Program-made: the position numbers and the translations under genes | Assembly (NCBI RefSeq): GCF_002237365.1 | Contig: NZ_NMUO01000004.1 | Span: forward strand, 1 to 64,000 | DNA from: Zobellella denitrificans | Lineage (GTDB): Bacteria; Pseudomonadota; Gammaproteobacteria; Enterobacterales; Aeromonadaceae | Direction of reading: 5' to 3' | Length of the DNA stretch: 64,000 nt | Part shown: positions 1 through 9,457 of the stretch, one piece after another | Layout of the letters: every line of letters starts with the position of its first letter | Numbering within the stretch: position 1 is the first letter of the stretch | Notes under the pieces: generated by a model | Database searches by the model: none | Seen by the model: the letters and a program-made list of their open reading frames with translations, nothing else | What the model was told of the DNA's origin: nothing

Positions 1-351
1 GGGTGGAAAAGGGACGGCGCGCGGCGGCCCCCGGCTCCCCCCCGGGGATGGGGGGGGGGCGCGGCCGAGCCGCTCCTGCAGCAGCCGCTGCAGCTGGCCG
101 GCGATGTCTTCCCCCCAAAGGTGCTGGCGCGCCTGGTACACCTCGATGTCGTTCAGCTGCATCACGATGCCCTCGCTGTCCAGGTGGCCGGCCAGCCGCA
201 CCGGCGCCACCTGGATGGCCAGGCGGCGCTCATACTGCTGTGCCGGCGCCGTGCTCGGCAGCAGGTAGCTGGCGGTGCCGGGCTGGCTGGCGGCGCAGCC
301 GGCCAGGCCGAGCAGGGCGGTCAGCAGCAGGGCAGGGGTGCTCATTCTCAT
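1..351 (-). CDS. pqiC: PqiC family outer-membrane lipoprotein, 3' end missing
   Basis: This is the N-terminal part of the lipoprotein of the PqiABC intermembrane lipid-trafficking complex, anchored in the outer membrane facing the periplasm. The protein begins MRMSTPALLLTALLGLAGCA, a short signal peptide ending in an LAGC lipobox, and continues with the YLLP and LAGHLDSEGIV segments expected of the family. The ATG at 349-351 overlaps the pqiB stop in an ATGA arrangement; a second ATG at 345 is possible. From about position 65 down to 1 the reading frame turns into a Pro/Gly/Arg-rich stretch encoded by long G and C runs and no longer resembles PqiC, where a QLPGW-like segment is expected. I read this as sequence error at a contig end rather than biology. 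Confidence 0.8.
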   Translation of the reverse strand, partial: MRMSTPALLLTALLGLAGCAASQPGTASYLLPSTAPAQQYERRLAIQVAPVRLAGHLDSEGIVMQLNDIEVYQARQHLWGEDIAGQLQRLLQERLGRAPPPSPGGSRGPPRAVPFPP

Positions 352-1985
352 CTGGGGGCCCTCGGTTGTGGGTCTTCGGTCAGTTTCTTGTCAAAGATCA
401 GGGCGTTGGGCTGATCGTTCAGGGTCCGTACCACCGGCTGCAGCTCGCGCATCAGCTTCTCCAGCCGGGACAGGGTCTGGGTCAGCTCGTCGTAGCCCTG
501 GGAGTCGGGGGCGAAGCCCTGCAGGGTGTCGCGCAGCTGGCGCAGGGTGGCGTTGGCGTTTGCCGGCAACTGGCCGGTGGCCGGATCGGCCAGCAGCGCA
601 TCCACCGAGGCGGCGATGCCGTTCACTTTCTCCATGGTCTGGCGGGTGGTGGCCAGGGTGTCGTTGAGGGTGTCGAGGAGGGGCTCCACGTCCAGGTTGT
701 TCAGTTTGTCGAGCAGGTTGGACACCTTCTGCTCGATCTGGGCGAAGCTGCCGGAGGTGGTGGGGAACACCGGCCGCTCCACAAAGGTCATGCGCTGGAA
801 GGGCACCACGTCCTTGTGGAAGTTGAGATCCACGAACAGGGCGCCGGTGAGCAGGTTGCCGGCCTTGAGCGAAGCGCGCAGGCCGTTGTGGAACATCCGC
901 TCCAGGCGCTGGTACCACTGGTCGGTGTCTATCTCCTGCTGCTCCTCGTCGAAGCGCTGGGGCTCGATGCGGATCAGCACCGGAATGGCGAAGCGACTGA
1001 GGGAGTCGGGCTGGGGCGCGGTGAAGTTCCAGGGCACGCTCACCACGGTGCCGATGCGCACGCCGCGGTATTCCACCGGGGCGCCGGGACTCAGGCCCCG
1101 CACCGTGTCGTCCACCAGTAGCACGTATTCCAGGTACTGGTCGTAGCTGCCCTCGTAGGCGCTGTCTTCGTCGGGGAACAGCACATAGCTGGCACCGGGT
1201 TTGGCGGGCCGGCCCATGGCGGCGTTGTCGGGCACGCCGAAGGTGACGCCGCCGCCGATCAGGGATTCGAGTGATGCTACATTGACCCGGAAGCCCTGGG
1301 AGTCCAGGCGCACGTCGACCCCGGCGGTGGTCCAGAAGCGGGTGGTGCTGGTCACCAGCACCTCGTAGGGCGACTGGATATAAAGCTGGTGGCGCATCTC
1401 CCGTTTCTTGGGATCGAAGCGGCTGTCTTCCACCCGGCCCACGGTGTACCCCTGATAGGTAACGGGGTCGCCGGTGGTGATGGCGTTGCCCACCTGGCTG
1501 ACCAGGGTGATGCGCAGGCCGGGGGCGTCGGGGGAGGCCACCGGTGGCTGCTCCAGCACGGTGAAGGTGCGCTGGGGCTGGTCGCCGCCGCCCGGCAGCA
1601 GCTGGATATAGGCGCCGGACAGCACGGTGCCCAGGCCGCTGATGCCTTCCCGGCCGATGCGCGGCTTCACCACCCAGAAGCGGGTGTCACTGTTGAGCAT
1701 GGCTTCCGCCTGGGGACTCATGCGGGCGGTGATCTCCGCATGGGCCAGATCGTCCGACAGACTTACCCGCTCGACCCGGCCCACTTCCACGTTGCGGGTT
1801 TTGATCAGGGTCTTGCCCGCCTCTATGCCTTCGGCGTTGTCCATGATCAGGGTGATGGAGGGCCCCAGCTTGCTGAGGTTGTCGTAGATCATCCAGACGC
1901 CGATCAACACCGCCACCAGGGGCACTATCCAGATGGGCGAGAGGGATCTTTGGGTCCGGCGTTCGGCACGCGGGCTGTCAGGCAT
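348..1985 (-). CDS. pqiB: PqiB, triple-MCE-domain intermembrane transport protein
   Basis: PqiB is the inner-membrane-anchored periplasmic MCE protein thought to form the lipid tunnel between PqiA and the outer membrane. The 545-residue product has one N-terminal membrane helix (SPIWIVPLVAVLIGVWMIY), then three MCE repeats, recognisable at NAEGIEAGKTLIKTRNVEVG, GDPVTYQGYTVGRV and GAPVEYRGVRIGTV. A long helical C-terminal part follows, ending LQPVVRTLNDQPNALIF as in E. coli. I chose the ATG at 1983-1985: it has an AAGGAA ribosome site 8 bases upstream and gives the family N-terminus. An upstream in-frame ATG at 2012 has no ribosome site. The gene overlaps the pqiA stop by 8 bases, so pqiA-pqiB-pqiC is one operon. 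Confidence 0.95.
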   Translation of the reverse strand: MPDSPRAERRTQRSLSPIWIVPLVAVLIGVWMIYDNLSKLGPSITLIMDNAEGIEAGKTLIKTRNVEVGRVERVSLSDDLAHAEITARMSPQAEAMLNSDTRFWVVKPRIGREGISGLGTVLSGAYIQLLPGGGDQPQRTFTVLEQPPVASPDAPGLRITLVSQVGNAITTGDPVTYQGYTVGRVEDSRFDPKKREMRHQLYIQSPYEVLVTSTTRFWTTAGVDVRLDSQGFRVNVASLESLIGGGVTFGVPDNAAMGRPAKPGASYVLFPDEDSAYEGSYDQYLEYVLLVDDTVRGLSPGAPVEYRGVRIGTVVSVPWNFTAPQPDSLSRFAIPVLIRIEPQRFDEEQQEIDTDQWYQRLERMFHNGLRASLKAGNLLTGALFVDLNFHKDVVPFQRMTFVERPVFPTTSGSFAQIEQKVSNLLDKLNNLDVEPLLDTLNDTLATTRQTMEKVNGIAASVDALLADPATGQLPANANATLRQLRDTLQGFAPDSQGYDELTQTLSRLEKLMRELQPVVRTLNDQPNALIFDKKLTEDPQPRAPR

Positions 1986-3417
1986 GGTCGGGTTCCTTGC
2001 AGGCGTTGTCATGGCCGGCGCTCGGCCGGTCGGAAGGCGGTTCGGCGGCGGCGCCGGCCCAGATGGCCCTGGGATCGAACACCATGGCGGCCAGCATGGT
2101 CAGCACCACCACGGCGGCGAAGGCCAGGGCGGCGGGGCCGGGCTCGACGGACATCAGCGAGCCGCTGCGGATCAATGCCACCAGTATGGCCACCACGAAG
2201 ACGTCCACCATCGACCAGCGGCCGATGAACTCGGTCACCCGGTACAGGCGGATACGGGTCAGGCGGTCGAGGCTGTCCTGGCGACGGCTCACCACGTAAC
2301 AGAGCCACAGCAGCGCCAGCATCTTGCTCACCGGCACCAGCACGCTGGCGGTGAAGATGATAAGGGCGATGGGCCAGTCGCCGTGCTGCACGAACAGCAG
2401 CACCCCGCCCATGATGGTGGAGGGCAGGCTGCTGCCGAGGGAGGTGGTGACCATGATGGGGTAGAGGTTGGCCGGCAGGTACATGACGAGCGAGGCGGCC
2501 AGCAGCGCCAGGGTAGCCTGGTTGCGCACTCCCCGGTAGGGGTGCAGGGGCTCGTCGCAGCGCAGGCAGCGGCCCTTGCCGCTTTCTGCTATGGGATTGA
2601 CCAGGCCGCAGGTGTGGCAGCCCACCAGCCCCTGTTCGGCGGCGGTAAGCCCGGGGCGGGCGCCTTCCGGCGCCATCGGCTCCCGATCGAGGGAGAACCA
2701 CAGCCAGTCGCTGTCGATGGACTGGGTGGTGAACAGCAGCAGCAGGGCATAGGCGCAGAAGGTCCAGAACGACAGCCCCAGCTCGATATGGGCCATGCCC
2801 ATCACCTTGATCAGGCTCACCAGGGTGCCGATCACGAAGACGTCGGCCATCATCCAGGGGGTGACGTGGCGCAGGGTGCGGGCGATCTGCCGGCTTCGCG
2901 GCAGCGGCCGGCGCAACAGTATGCCCAGGCACAGCCAGGCCACCGAGCACAGGTATACCGCCGGCAGCACGATAACGGTGAGCAGCACGCACAGGGCCAC
3001 CAGCGGCTGGTGCAGGCCGATCAGGGTGGAGGCGGTGCTGGTCAGCTCTATCCGGTTGCCGATGCCGCTGAGATCGAAGCCGACGAAGGGAAAGGCGACA
3101 GACAGGCCCAGGGTGACCAGGGTGGCCAGGCTCAGCGCCAGGCTGCGTTCGGCCGGGTTGGCGTGGCGGCGCACCAGGGTGTGGCCGCAGCGCGGGCACT
3201 GGGCTTTTTCCCCGGCCTTCAGGGGCGGCAGCGACACCAGCAGATCGCATTCGTGGCAGGCGCGCAGCCGCCGCCGGGACACGGAATGGCGCCGGTGACG
3301 GCTCGCCGGGCCGGGCAGGAACGCTGTGCTGTGCTCGGTCAAGGTGACGTCGAACCTCCGGAATACCGCTGTGAGTGCTTGATGGTACGACAATTTGGCC
3401 TGCTTGATAAGGTGCAA
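1978..3417 (-). CDS. pqiA: PqiA, multipass inner-membrane protein
   Basis: PqiA is the membrane component of the PqiABC lipid-trafficking system. It has two copies of a module: a zinc-ribbon-like CxxC pair (CHEC with CPRC, then CHTC with CLRC) followed by four membrane helices. The second module contains the family signature YLPANLYPIMVTTSLG. At 479 residues it is longer than E. coli PqiA (417). The extra length is an N-terminal basic tail of about 50 residues before RACHECD, so translation may really start further in, for example at a GTG near 3280 (SVSRRRLRACHEC). The stop codon overlaps the start of pqiB. Confidence 0.93.
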   Translation of the reverse strand: MHLIKQAKLSYHQALTAVFRRFDVTLTEHSTAFLPGPASRHRRHSVSRRRLRACHECDLLVSLPPLKAGEKAQCPRCGHTLVRRHANPAERSLALSLATLVTLGLSVAFPFVGFDLSGIGNRIELTSTASTLIGLHQPLVALCVLLTVIVLPAVYLCSVAWLCLGILLRRPLPRSRQIARTLRHVTPWMMADVFVIGTLVSLIKVMGMAHIELGLSFWTFCAYALLLLFTTQSIDSDWLWFSLDREPMAPEGARPGLTAAEQGLVGCHTCGLVNPIAESGKGRCLRCDEPLHPYRGVRNQATLALLAASLVMYLPANLYPIMVTTSLGSSLPSTIMGGVLLFVQHGDWPIALIIFTASVLVPVSKMLALLWLCYVVSRRQDSLDRLTRIRLYRVTEFIGRWSMVDVFVVAILVALIRSGSLMSVEPGPAALAFAAVVVLTMLAAMVFDPRAIWAGAAAEPPSDRPSAGHDNACKEPDHA

Positions 3418-3612
3418 GCGGCGGGCTGCTCCCGGGGTCGGAGACCGGCCAAAAGGTGAGGCGGGCCACAGGCCGGCCGCCTGGCAGGGCCAGTCCTATT
3501 GAGTCCGCTGCCACAAAGCGGCAAAATTCCCCCTGGTCCGCCATGTTGCCGGTAACATTTTGAATCCGTCGTAGAGTGGTGTCTTTCCTTTCAGCCGGAG
3601 CCTCTCCCGAAC

Positions 3613-6600
3613 ATGCCCATCGAAGCCAGGCGAATCGCCCTCCATGTCTACCTGCTGCTGATCGTGACATCTGGTACCCTGATGGGCGCCCTGGGATTCG
3701 TTGTCGGCCTCTTTCTGCCCCCGGACGATCTGCTCGGCCGGGTGCTCACCCCCGGAGGGGCCCTGGGCGTCATGCTGTCGGCCCTGGGGCTGTACTGCTG
3801 CCTGAACGGCCGCTGCCGGCTCAAGGGGAGCCTGGCGCTGGCCGTCATGATGCTGGGCGGCCTGAGCCTCTGGGATCAGCTGTTTCCGCCGCTGGCCCCG
3901 GTCCATCCGTTGCTGGCCCGGCTGGGCTCGTCGTCGTTGCCGATGGCCCTGATGCTGCTGGCGACGGGACCCTGCCTGCTGCTCGGCAAGGAGAGCCCCC
4001 GCGGACGGCGCTGCTGGCGTGGAACGGGCGCGGTGGCGCTCGTCGCCGGGGCCCTGCTGATGCTGCTGCAATGGACGGGAGAGGCCGCCGCCTGGCAGGG
4101 CGCGCATCCCGCCGCGTCCACCATCGTCAGCCTCTACCTGGTGGTGTTCGGGCTGGCGCTGTGGCTGGCCACCGGGCTGGACGGGCCGCTGGCGCTGGGC
4201 CGCGGCGCCTACCTGATCGGCACCCTGGGCATGGGGATCACCTGCCTCGGCTGGTACCTGCTGAGCCTGTCCCATCACCTGGAACTCCGCCAGCAGAGCG
4301 GGCAGACCGGCGAGAACATGGCGGCGGCGGTCGCCGAGGTGGTCGCCGGCCATGTCCAGTTGCTGCACCGGCTGGGGGAGCGGACCGCGCCCACGGCGAG
4401 CCGGGAACCCCAGGCCTCCCATCGGCTCGACGCCGCCAGCTACCTGCGGGATTTTAACAGCATCAAGTTCCTCTGGCTGGCCGACGGCGATGGCGCCGTG
4501 ATCTGGCGACTGCACCAGCCCGATGCCGGCGTCGACCCCCTGGCCGCCGGGTCGGCGGCGCTGCACGACTGGCTGCGGGTCCCGTCCCCCGAGCCACGGC
4601 TGCTGGTGCTGAGCGGCCTCTATCCGGAGCCGGACCCCGCCGCCATCCTGATCAGCCTGCCGCTGGCGGCGGCGCCGGAGCCGGGGATGCAGTTGCTGGC
4701 CAAGGTCAGCCTGACCGAGGTGCTGCGGCACAATGTGCACATGAAACTGGCGCCGTTCGCCGTCCATGCCTACCTGGATGGACGGGAGCTGCTGGATTTG
4801 TCCGAGTCTGGCTCGCATCGGCACGGGCTGGAACTCGCGCGCCGCGGCCTGCGCCTGCCCCATGGCCCCGAACTGACCCTGGTCACCTACCTGGACGACC
4901 GGCGGGCGCTGGCCCTGGCCGCCCACCTGCGGCTGCTGATGGCCCTGACCGGCTTTTTCCTGAGTTTTCTGGCGGCGATCAGTTTCGAACTGGCCAAGCT
5001 GTCCCGGCGCAAGGGACAGGCGTTGCAGCAGGCCAGGCAGCACCTGGAGCGCCAGCAGGGCATCGAACAGATGATCTCCCGCGGCCAGCCCCTGGCGACC
5101 ATCCTGGATGAGATTTGCCGCCTGCTGGCGGTACAGTTGCCGGGCAGCCGGGCCGAGGTGGTGATGCCGCCGGCGGGGCGGGAGGGCGAAGGCGAGTGGT
5201 ACCCGGTACTGAGCGGCGGTGGTGCCGAACTGGGGGGGCTGCGGATAGTGCCGGGAGAGGGCGAACCGGGCCGGGAGCGGCAACAGCATGTCGAGAACGC
5301 CGTGGCTCTGGTGGCGCTGGCGCTGGAGCGCGAGCAGAACCACCGGCTGCTGCTGGAAAACGAACAGCGTTACCGCTCCCTGTTCGATTACAACCCCGAC
5401 GCGGTGTTCTCCCTGGATCTCGAGGGCATCTTCACCAGCGTCAACCCGGCGTTCTGCGAGTTGCTGATGCTGACGGCGGACAGCGTCGTCGGCCGTTCTT
5501 TCCGGCTGCTGGTGGAGCCCGCCGAGCAGGCCCTGGCCGAACAGGCCTTCCGGCAGGTGGTGACCGGCCTTGCCCGCCGCTACCAGCTGACGGCCGACAA
5601 CGGCCGGGGCATCCGGGTGGACCTGGATGTCACCAAACTGCCGATCGTGGTCAACGGCCGGATCACCGGGGTGTACGGCATCGCCAAGGACATTACCCGC
5701 CAGCAGGAAGATGCCCGCCGCCTGGCCCACCACGCCGGGCATGATGCCCTGACCGGCCTGCCCAACCGCTCCCTGCTCGAGCAGCGCATGGCACTGCTGG
5801 GGCGCGGACAGGGAACCCTGGTGGTGATGTTCATCGATCTGGACGGCTTCAAGCCAATCAACGACAGCCTGGGCCACGGCGTGGGGGATCGCCTGCTGGT
5901 GGAAGTGGCGCGGCGGCTCGAGGGGCTGATGTCGGTCAACGACATGGTGGCCCGTTTCGGCGGCGACGAGTTCGTGGCGCTGCTGGCCGGGCTGGACGGA
6001 CCGGAGGCGGCCGAACGGCTGGCCCGGCGCGTGCTGTCGGCCCTGGCGCAGCCCTATCGCATCGGCCATAACGAACTCTTTATCACCGCGAGCATCGGCC
6101 TGGCCGGGCGCGCGGCGGAGCGGAACGAGGCCGGGCCGCTGCTGCAGCAGGCGGACATGGCCATGTATGAAGCCAAGCGCCAGGGTCGCAACCACTGGCA
6201 GTGGTACAACGAGGCCCTCAACAGCGTCATGGTCCGGCGGGTGGTCCTGCGCAACGAACTGCAGGATGCCATCGACCATCATCATCTCGAACTCTACTAC
6301 CAGCCCCTGTTCAATCGCCAGGGCGAGGTGCCCGGGGTGGAGGCGCTGCTGCGCTGGAAGCATCCGCACAAGGGCTATATCTCGCCCGCCGAGTTCATTC
6401 CCCTGGCGGAGGAAACCGGCCAGATCATCGCCATCAGCGAGTGGGTGATGGCCCGGGCCTGCCGCGATGCGGCGCAGCTGCGGGAGCTGGGCGACTACCG
6501 GGTGGCGGTGAACCTGTCGCCGCTGCAGTTCTACCGCTCCAGTTTTCTCGATACCCTGAGGGCCAAGCTGCGGGAGGCCGCCCTGCCGGCGAGTGCCCTG

Positions 6601-7023
6601 GAGCTGGAGCTGACCGAAGGCATACTGATGGACGACGCCCAGCACGCCATCACCCTGCTGGAGGAGATCCGCGCCATGGGCATCCGGGTGGCCATCGACG
6701 ATTTCGGCACCGGCTTTTCCAGCCTGAGCTATCTCAAGCACCTGCCGGTGCACAAGGTAAAAATCGATCGCAGCTTTATCCAGGACGTGACCGAGGCCTC
6801 CCATGATGCCGCCATCGTGCGCGGCATCATGGTCATGGCCCATGAGCTGGACCTTGAAGTGGTGGCCGAAGGCATCGAAACCCGGGCACAGTTTGAACGG
6901 CTCCGGGGGGACGGCTGCGACCTGTTCCAGGGGTTTTATTTCGCCCGTCCCATGCCGCTCGATCAGTTGCGGTCATTTTTGCTGGAAACGCGATCTGCTC
7001 ACTTGACGACCGTTAACAAATGA
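3613..7023 (+). CDS. Membrane PAS-GGDEF-EAL c-di-GMP signalling protein
   Basis: A 1136-residue protein that probably makes or degrades cyclic di-GMP in response to an external signal. The N-terminus (about residues 8-220) contains several hydrophobic helices, followed by a predicted extracytoplasmic segment to about 435, another membrane helix near 440-460, a GAF-like linker and a PAS domain (about 577-700). A GGDEF domain with intact GGDEF at residues 783-787 and an EAL domain follow. The EAL has the EAL motif at 910-912, DDFGTGFSSLSYLK from 1029 and a VAEGIE segment. The allosteric RxxD site before GGDEF is replaced by SVND, so product inhibition at that site is unlikely. It is divergent from pqiA and 93 bases upstream of a second GGDEF gene. 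The ligand is unknown. Confidence 0.92.
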   Translation: MPIEARRIALHVYLLLIVTSGTLMGALGFVVGLFLPPDDLLGRVLTPGGALGVMLSALGLYCCLNGRCRLKGSLALAVMMLGGLSLWDQLFPPLAPVHPLLARLGSSSLPMALMLLATGPCLLLGKESPRGRRCWRGTGAVALVAGALLMLLQWTGEAAAWQGAHPAASTIVSLYLVVFGLALWLATGLDGPLALGRGAYLIGTLGMGITCLGWYLLSLSHHLELRQQSGQTGENMAAAVAEVVAGHVQLLHRLGERTAPTASREPQASHRLDAASYLRDFNSIKFLWLADGDGAVIWRLHQPDAGVDPLAAGSAALHDWLRVPSPEPRLLVLSGLYPEPDPAAILISLPLAAAPEPGMQLLAKVSLTEVLRHNVHMKLAPFAVHAYLDGRELLDLSESGSHRHGLELARRGLRLPHGPELTLVTYLDDRRALALAAHLRLLMALTGFFLSFLAAISFELAKLSRRKGQALQQARQHLERQQGIEQMISRGQPLATILDEICRLLAVQLPGSRAEVVMPPAGREGEGEWYPVLSGGGAELGGLRIVPGEGEPGRERQQHVENAVALVALALEREQNHRLLLENEQRYRSLFDYNPDAVFSLDLEGIFTSVNPAFCELLMLTADSVVGRSFRLLVEPAEQALAEQAFRQVVTGLARRYQLTADNGRGIRVDLDVTKLPIVVNGRITGVYGIAKDITRQQEDARRLAHHAGHDALTGLPNRSLLEQRMALLGRGQGTLVVMFIDLDGFKPINDSLGHGVGDRLLVEVARRLEGLMSVNDMVARFGGDEFVALLAGLDGPEAAERLARRVLSALAQPYRIGHNELFITASIGLAGRAAERNEAGPLLQQADMAMYEAKRQGRNHWQWYNEALNSVMVRRVVLRNELQDAIDHHHLELYYQPLFNRQGEVPGVEALLRWKHPHKGYISPAEFIPLAEETGQIIAISEWVMARACRDAAQLRELGDYRVAVNLSPLQFYRSSFLDTLRAKLREAALPASALELELTEGILMDDAQHAITLLEEIRAMGIRVAIDDFGTGFSSLSYLKHLPVHKVKIDRSFIQDVTEASHDAAIVRGIMVMAHELDLEVVAEGIETRAQFERLRGDGCDLFQGFYFARPMPLDQLRSFLLETRSAHLTTVNK

Positions 7024-7116
7024 TGAAAATAACGCCGGTTCTTCGCCGGCTGCGGCGAGGAAAATGGCTCCGAAAGAGCCTGTTCGGCCCGCTCAGGGGT
7101 CAGTTTACCCAGTGGA

Positions 7117-8958
7117 GTGACCAGCTTGCCGCTTCCCCCCTATCCCGATGATGAAGCCCGACGGCTGCAGTTGCTGCAGGATCTGGCCATACTGGATACC
7201 GCGCCGGAGGAGGGCTTTGACGCCCTGACCCGGCTGGCGGCGGAGATCTGCGGCTGCCGCATCGCCCTGATCACCCTGGTGGACGAGGCGCGGCAGTGGT
7301 TCAAGTCCCGCCAGGGGCTGGCTGTCAGCGAGACCCCGCGGGACATCGGCTTCTGCAGTCTCGTCCTGTTGCAGGGCGAGCCCCTGGTGGTGCGGGATGC
7401 GGCCCGGGAGCCGCGCTTCGCCCACAATCCCCTGCTCGCGCAGCAGGGGGTGCGGTTTTATGCCGGGGTCCCCCTGGTGGTGCAGGCCGGGGTCAGCGCC
7501 GTCGGCACCCTCTGCGTGGCCGATCCCCATCCCCGCCCCGAGGGCTTGAGCGAGCTGCAGCTGCTGCAACTGGGCACCCTGGCCGAGCTGGTGAGCGAGC
7601 GGCTGCGCAGCCGCCTTATCATCCGCCGCCTGCGGGAGTCGGAGCGGGCGCGCAATCGCCAGTCCCAGTTGCTGGAGGCCATCAAGCGGGCGTCCGGCAT
7701 CGGCTTTGCCCTGCTGGATCAGGCCGGCACCATCGTCGAACTCAACGACAAGGTCGCCAGCATCCTGGAGCAGCTCCCCGAGACCCTCAAGGGCACGGAC
7801 CCCCTGGCCCTGACCCTGCCCGCCGCCCGGGCAGGGGTGGCACGGATGATCAACTGCTGCCTGGCGGAGGGACTCAGGGTCAACGGCGACTGGCCCCTGC
7901 TGAGCAGGCAGGGGGCGCTGCGCATCGCCGGGGTCAACGCCGAGCGGCTGTGGCTGGATGACCAGCCCTACCTGTTCTGTGTGCTCGGCGACAAGACTCA
8001 GGAGCGGCTCGAGGAAACCCTGCGCGATACCCAGGCCCGCACCCTGCGCGAGGTGACCCTGGAGAATTCCCTGTCCGAGATCCTGGCGTCCATCGGCAAT
8101 GCCATCGTCTATCACAGGCCCGGTGCCCGGGTGCTGATAAGCCACCTCACCGACGACAGCCTGGACATCGAGTACCTGTCCCATCCGGAGCTTGAGGGGC
8201 TCCGGGTGCCGCCGCTTGCGGGAACCCGGCCGGTATTCCACGATGCCGGCCAGTCGCCGTTCACCCAGGAGGTGGCGGAGGTGGGGGCCTGGTGGCGGTT
8301 CCCGCTGCTGAGCGAGGATCGCCTGCGGCTGCTGGGGGATCTGTGGATATTGCCCCGCCAGTCCACCCGGCCCGCGGCTTCCGAGTTCGTCTTCCTCGAG
8401 GGGCTGGCCCGGGTGGCGGGTTTTGCCATGGAGCGCCAGGATCAGTGGGAGGCGCTGCGTGAACGGGCCGAGTACGACGCCCTGACCGGCCTGGCCAACC
8501 GAACCCTGCTGGTGGAACAACTGGGTCAGGCGTTGTATGACGCCGCCGAGCACCGGCAGCGGCTGGCGCTGCTGTTTATCGATCTCGACGATTTCAAGCA
8601 GGTCAACGACAGCCACGGCCACCATGCGGGGGACAAGGTGCTGACCTGCCTGGCCGAACGCATGAGCGAGACCCTGCGCAAGACCGACATCATCGCCCGC
8701 CTCGGGGGCGACGAGTTCGTGGTGGTGTTGCCCGAGGTGGAACTGGACAGTGCCCGGCGGATAGCGCAGAAGCTGCTGGAGGCGCTGTGCCAGCCGATCA
8801 AGTGGGAAGAGCGGTTCCTGCCGGTCAGCCTGAGCATCGGACTTATCCTGTCGCGCCCCGGAGAGCTGGACGAGCAGGCCCTGATCCAGCGGGCCGACGC
8901 CGCCATGTACCGGGCCAAGCAGGCGGGCAAGAAGCAGGTGGTGCTGTTGCCGGCCTGA
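7117..8958 (+). CDS. GAF-GGDEF diguanylate cyclase
   Basis: A predicted cytoplasmic diguanylate cyclase of 613 residues. Residues about 10-165 form a GAF domain of the type starting EARRLQLLQDLAILDTAPEE, common in sensor cyclases. A PAS-like region (about 190-300), a linker and a C-terminal GGDEF domain follow, with an intact GGDEF at 530-534. An RKTD sequence lies five residues before GGDEF and matches the RxxD inhibitory c-di-GMP binding site. The start is the GTG at 7117; an ATG start would lose the conserved N-terminus. No EAL domain and no membrane helix are seen. It follows the composite GGDEF-EAL gene on the same strand and may be cotranscribed with it. Confidence 0.9.
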   Translation: MTSLPLPPYPDDEARRLQLLQDLAILDTAPEEGFDALTRLAAEICGCRIALITLVDEARQWFKSRQGLAVSETPRDIGFCSLVLLQGEPLVVRDAAREPRFAHNPLLAQQGVRFYAGVPLVVQAGVSAVGTLCVADPHPRPEGLSELQLLQLGTLAELVSERLRSRLIIRRLRESERARNRQSQLLEAIKRASGIGFALLDQAGTIVELNDKVASILEQLPETLKGTDPLALTLPAARAGVARMINCCLAEGLRVNGDWPLLSRQGALRIAGVNAERLWLDDQPYLFCVLGDKTQERLEETLRDTQARTLREVTLENSLSEILASIGNAIVYHRPGARVLISHLTDDSLDIEYLSHPELEGLRVPPLAGTRPVFHDAGQSPFTQEVAEVGAWWRFPLLSEDRLRLLGDLWILPRQSTRPAASEFVFLEGLARVAGFAMERQDQWEALRERAEYDALTGLANRTLLVEQLGQALYDAAEHRQRLALLFIDLDDFKQVNDSHGHHAGDKVLTCLAERMSETLRKTDIIARLGGDEFVVVLPEVELDSARRIAQKLLEALCQPIKWEERFLPVSLSIGLILSRPGELDEQALIQRADAAMYRAKQAGKKQVVLLPA

Positions 8959-9020
8959 GCGGAGGCCGCCGCTCGCCGTGATCCCGGTTTTCTTTTCCGG
9001 CAAAGATTCATTTATATCCA

Positions 9021-9048
9021 TTTCAAACGGCGATGTTTTCTCTATAAT
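9021..9048 (+). promoter_or_regulatory. Predicted sigma70 promoter of the receiver/CheC/GGDEF operon
   Basis: A consensus TATAAT at 9043-9048 lies 16 bases after TTTCAA at 9021-9026, in an AT-rich patch between two GC-rich genes. It would start a transcript about 35 bases upstream of the ATG at 9089. It also argues against the longer reading frame that begins at 8978. Confidence 0.6.
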
Positions 9049-9088
9049 GTTGGGCTTGTTGCCAATTCAGCCGTTTCCGGACACTAAG

Positions 9089-9457
9089 ATGACCCAAGCC
9101 AACGCCATGACCCTGCTGCTGGTGGATGACAGCAGAGTAGCCCGCCTCAGCCTGGTGCGTCAGCTGCAGAGCCTGCCGCTGGCCCTGGACATTCTGGAAG
9201 CCGCCTCGGCGGACGAGGCCGAGGCCCTGATGCAGCAGCGGCAGGCCGATGCGGCCCTGATCGACTTCAATATGCCGGGGCGCGACGGCATCGAGCTGGC
9301 CAGCCTCTTCCGTCAGCGCCACCCCCGGATGAAGCTGGCCCTGGTGACCGCCAATATCCAGGACGCCCTGGTGAAACGGGCCCGGGAGCTGGACATGACC
9401 TTCGTCGCCAAGCCCGCCAGCCTGGACGATCTGGCCCGTTTCCTCGAGGTCGCCTGA
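9089..9457 (+). CDS. Stand-alone response-regulator receiver protein
   Basis: A single-domain receiver of 122 residues (CheY-like) with no output domain. The acidic pair is in LLLVDDS (D13-D14), the phospho-acceptor is D59 in ALIDFNMPG, and the conserved lysine is in FVAKPAS. I chose the ATG at 9089, downstream of a good promoter. An in-frame extension to 8978 would add 37 residues of non-receiver sequence containing that promoter. The stop overlaps the start of the CheC-like gene by one base, so phosphate flow between the two products is likely. No dedicated kinase is adjacent; one of the hybrid kinases downstream is a candidate. Confidence 0.9.
   Translation: MTQANAMTLLLVDDSRVARLSLVRQLQSLPLALDILEAASADEAEALMQQRQADAALIDFNMPGRDGIELASLFRQRHPRMKLALVTANIQDALVKRARELDMTFVAKPASLDDLARFLEVA

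Noticed and set aside
3496-6843. Very long minus-strand reading frame opposite the GGDEF-EAL gene
   Set aside because: It is a GC-rich antisense shadow with His/Gln/Gly-rich composition and no domain; the plus strand has clear catalytic motifs.
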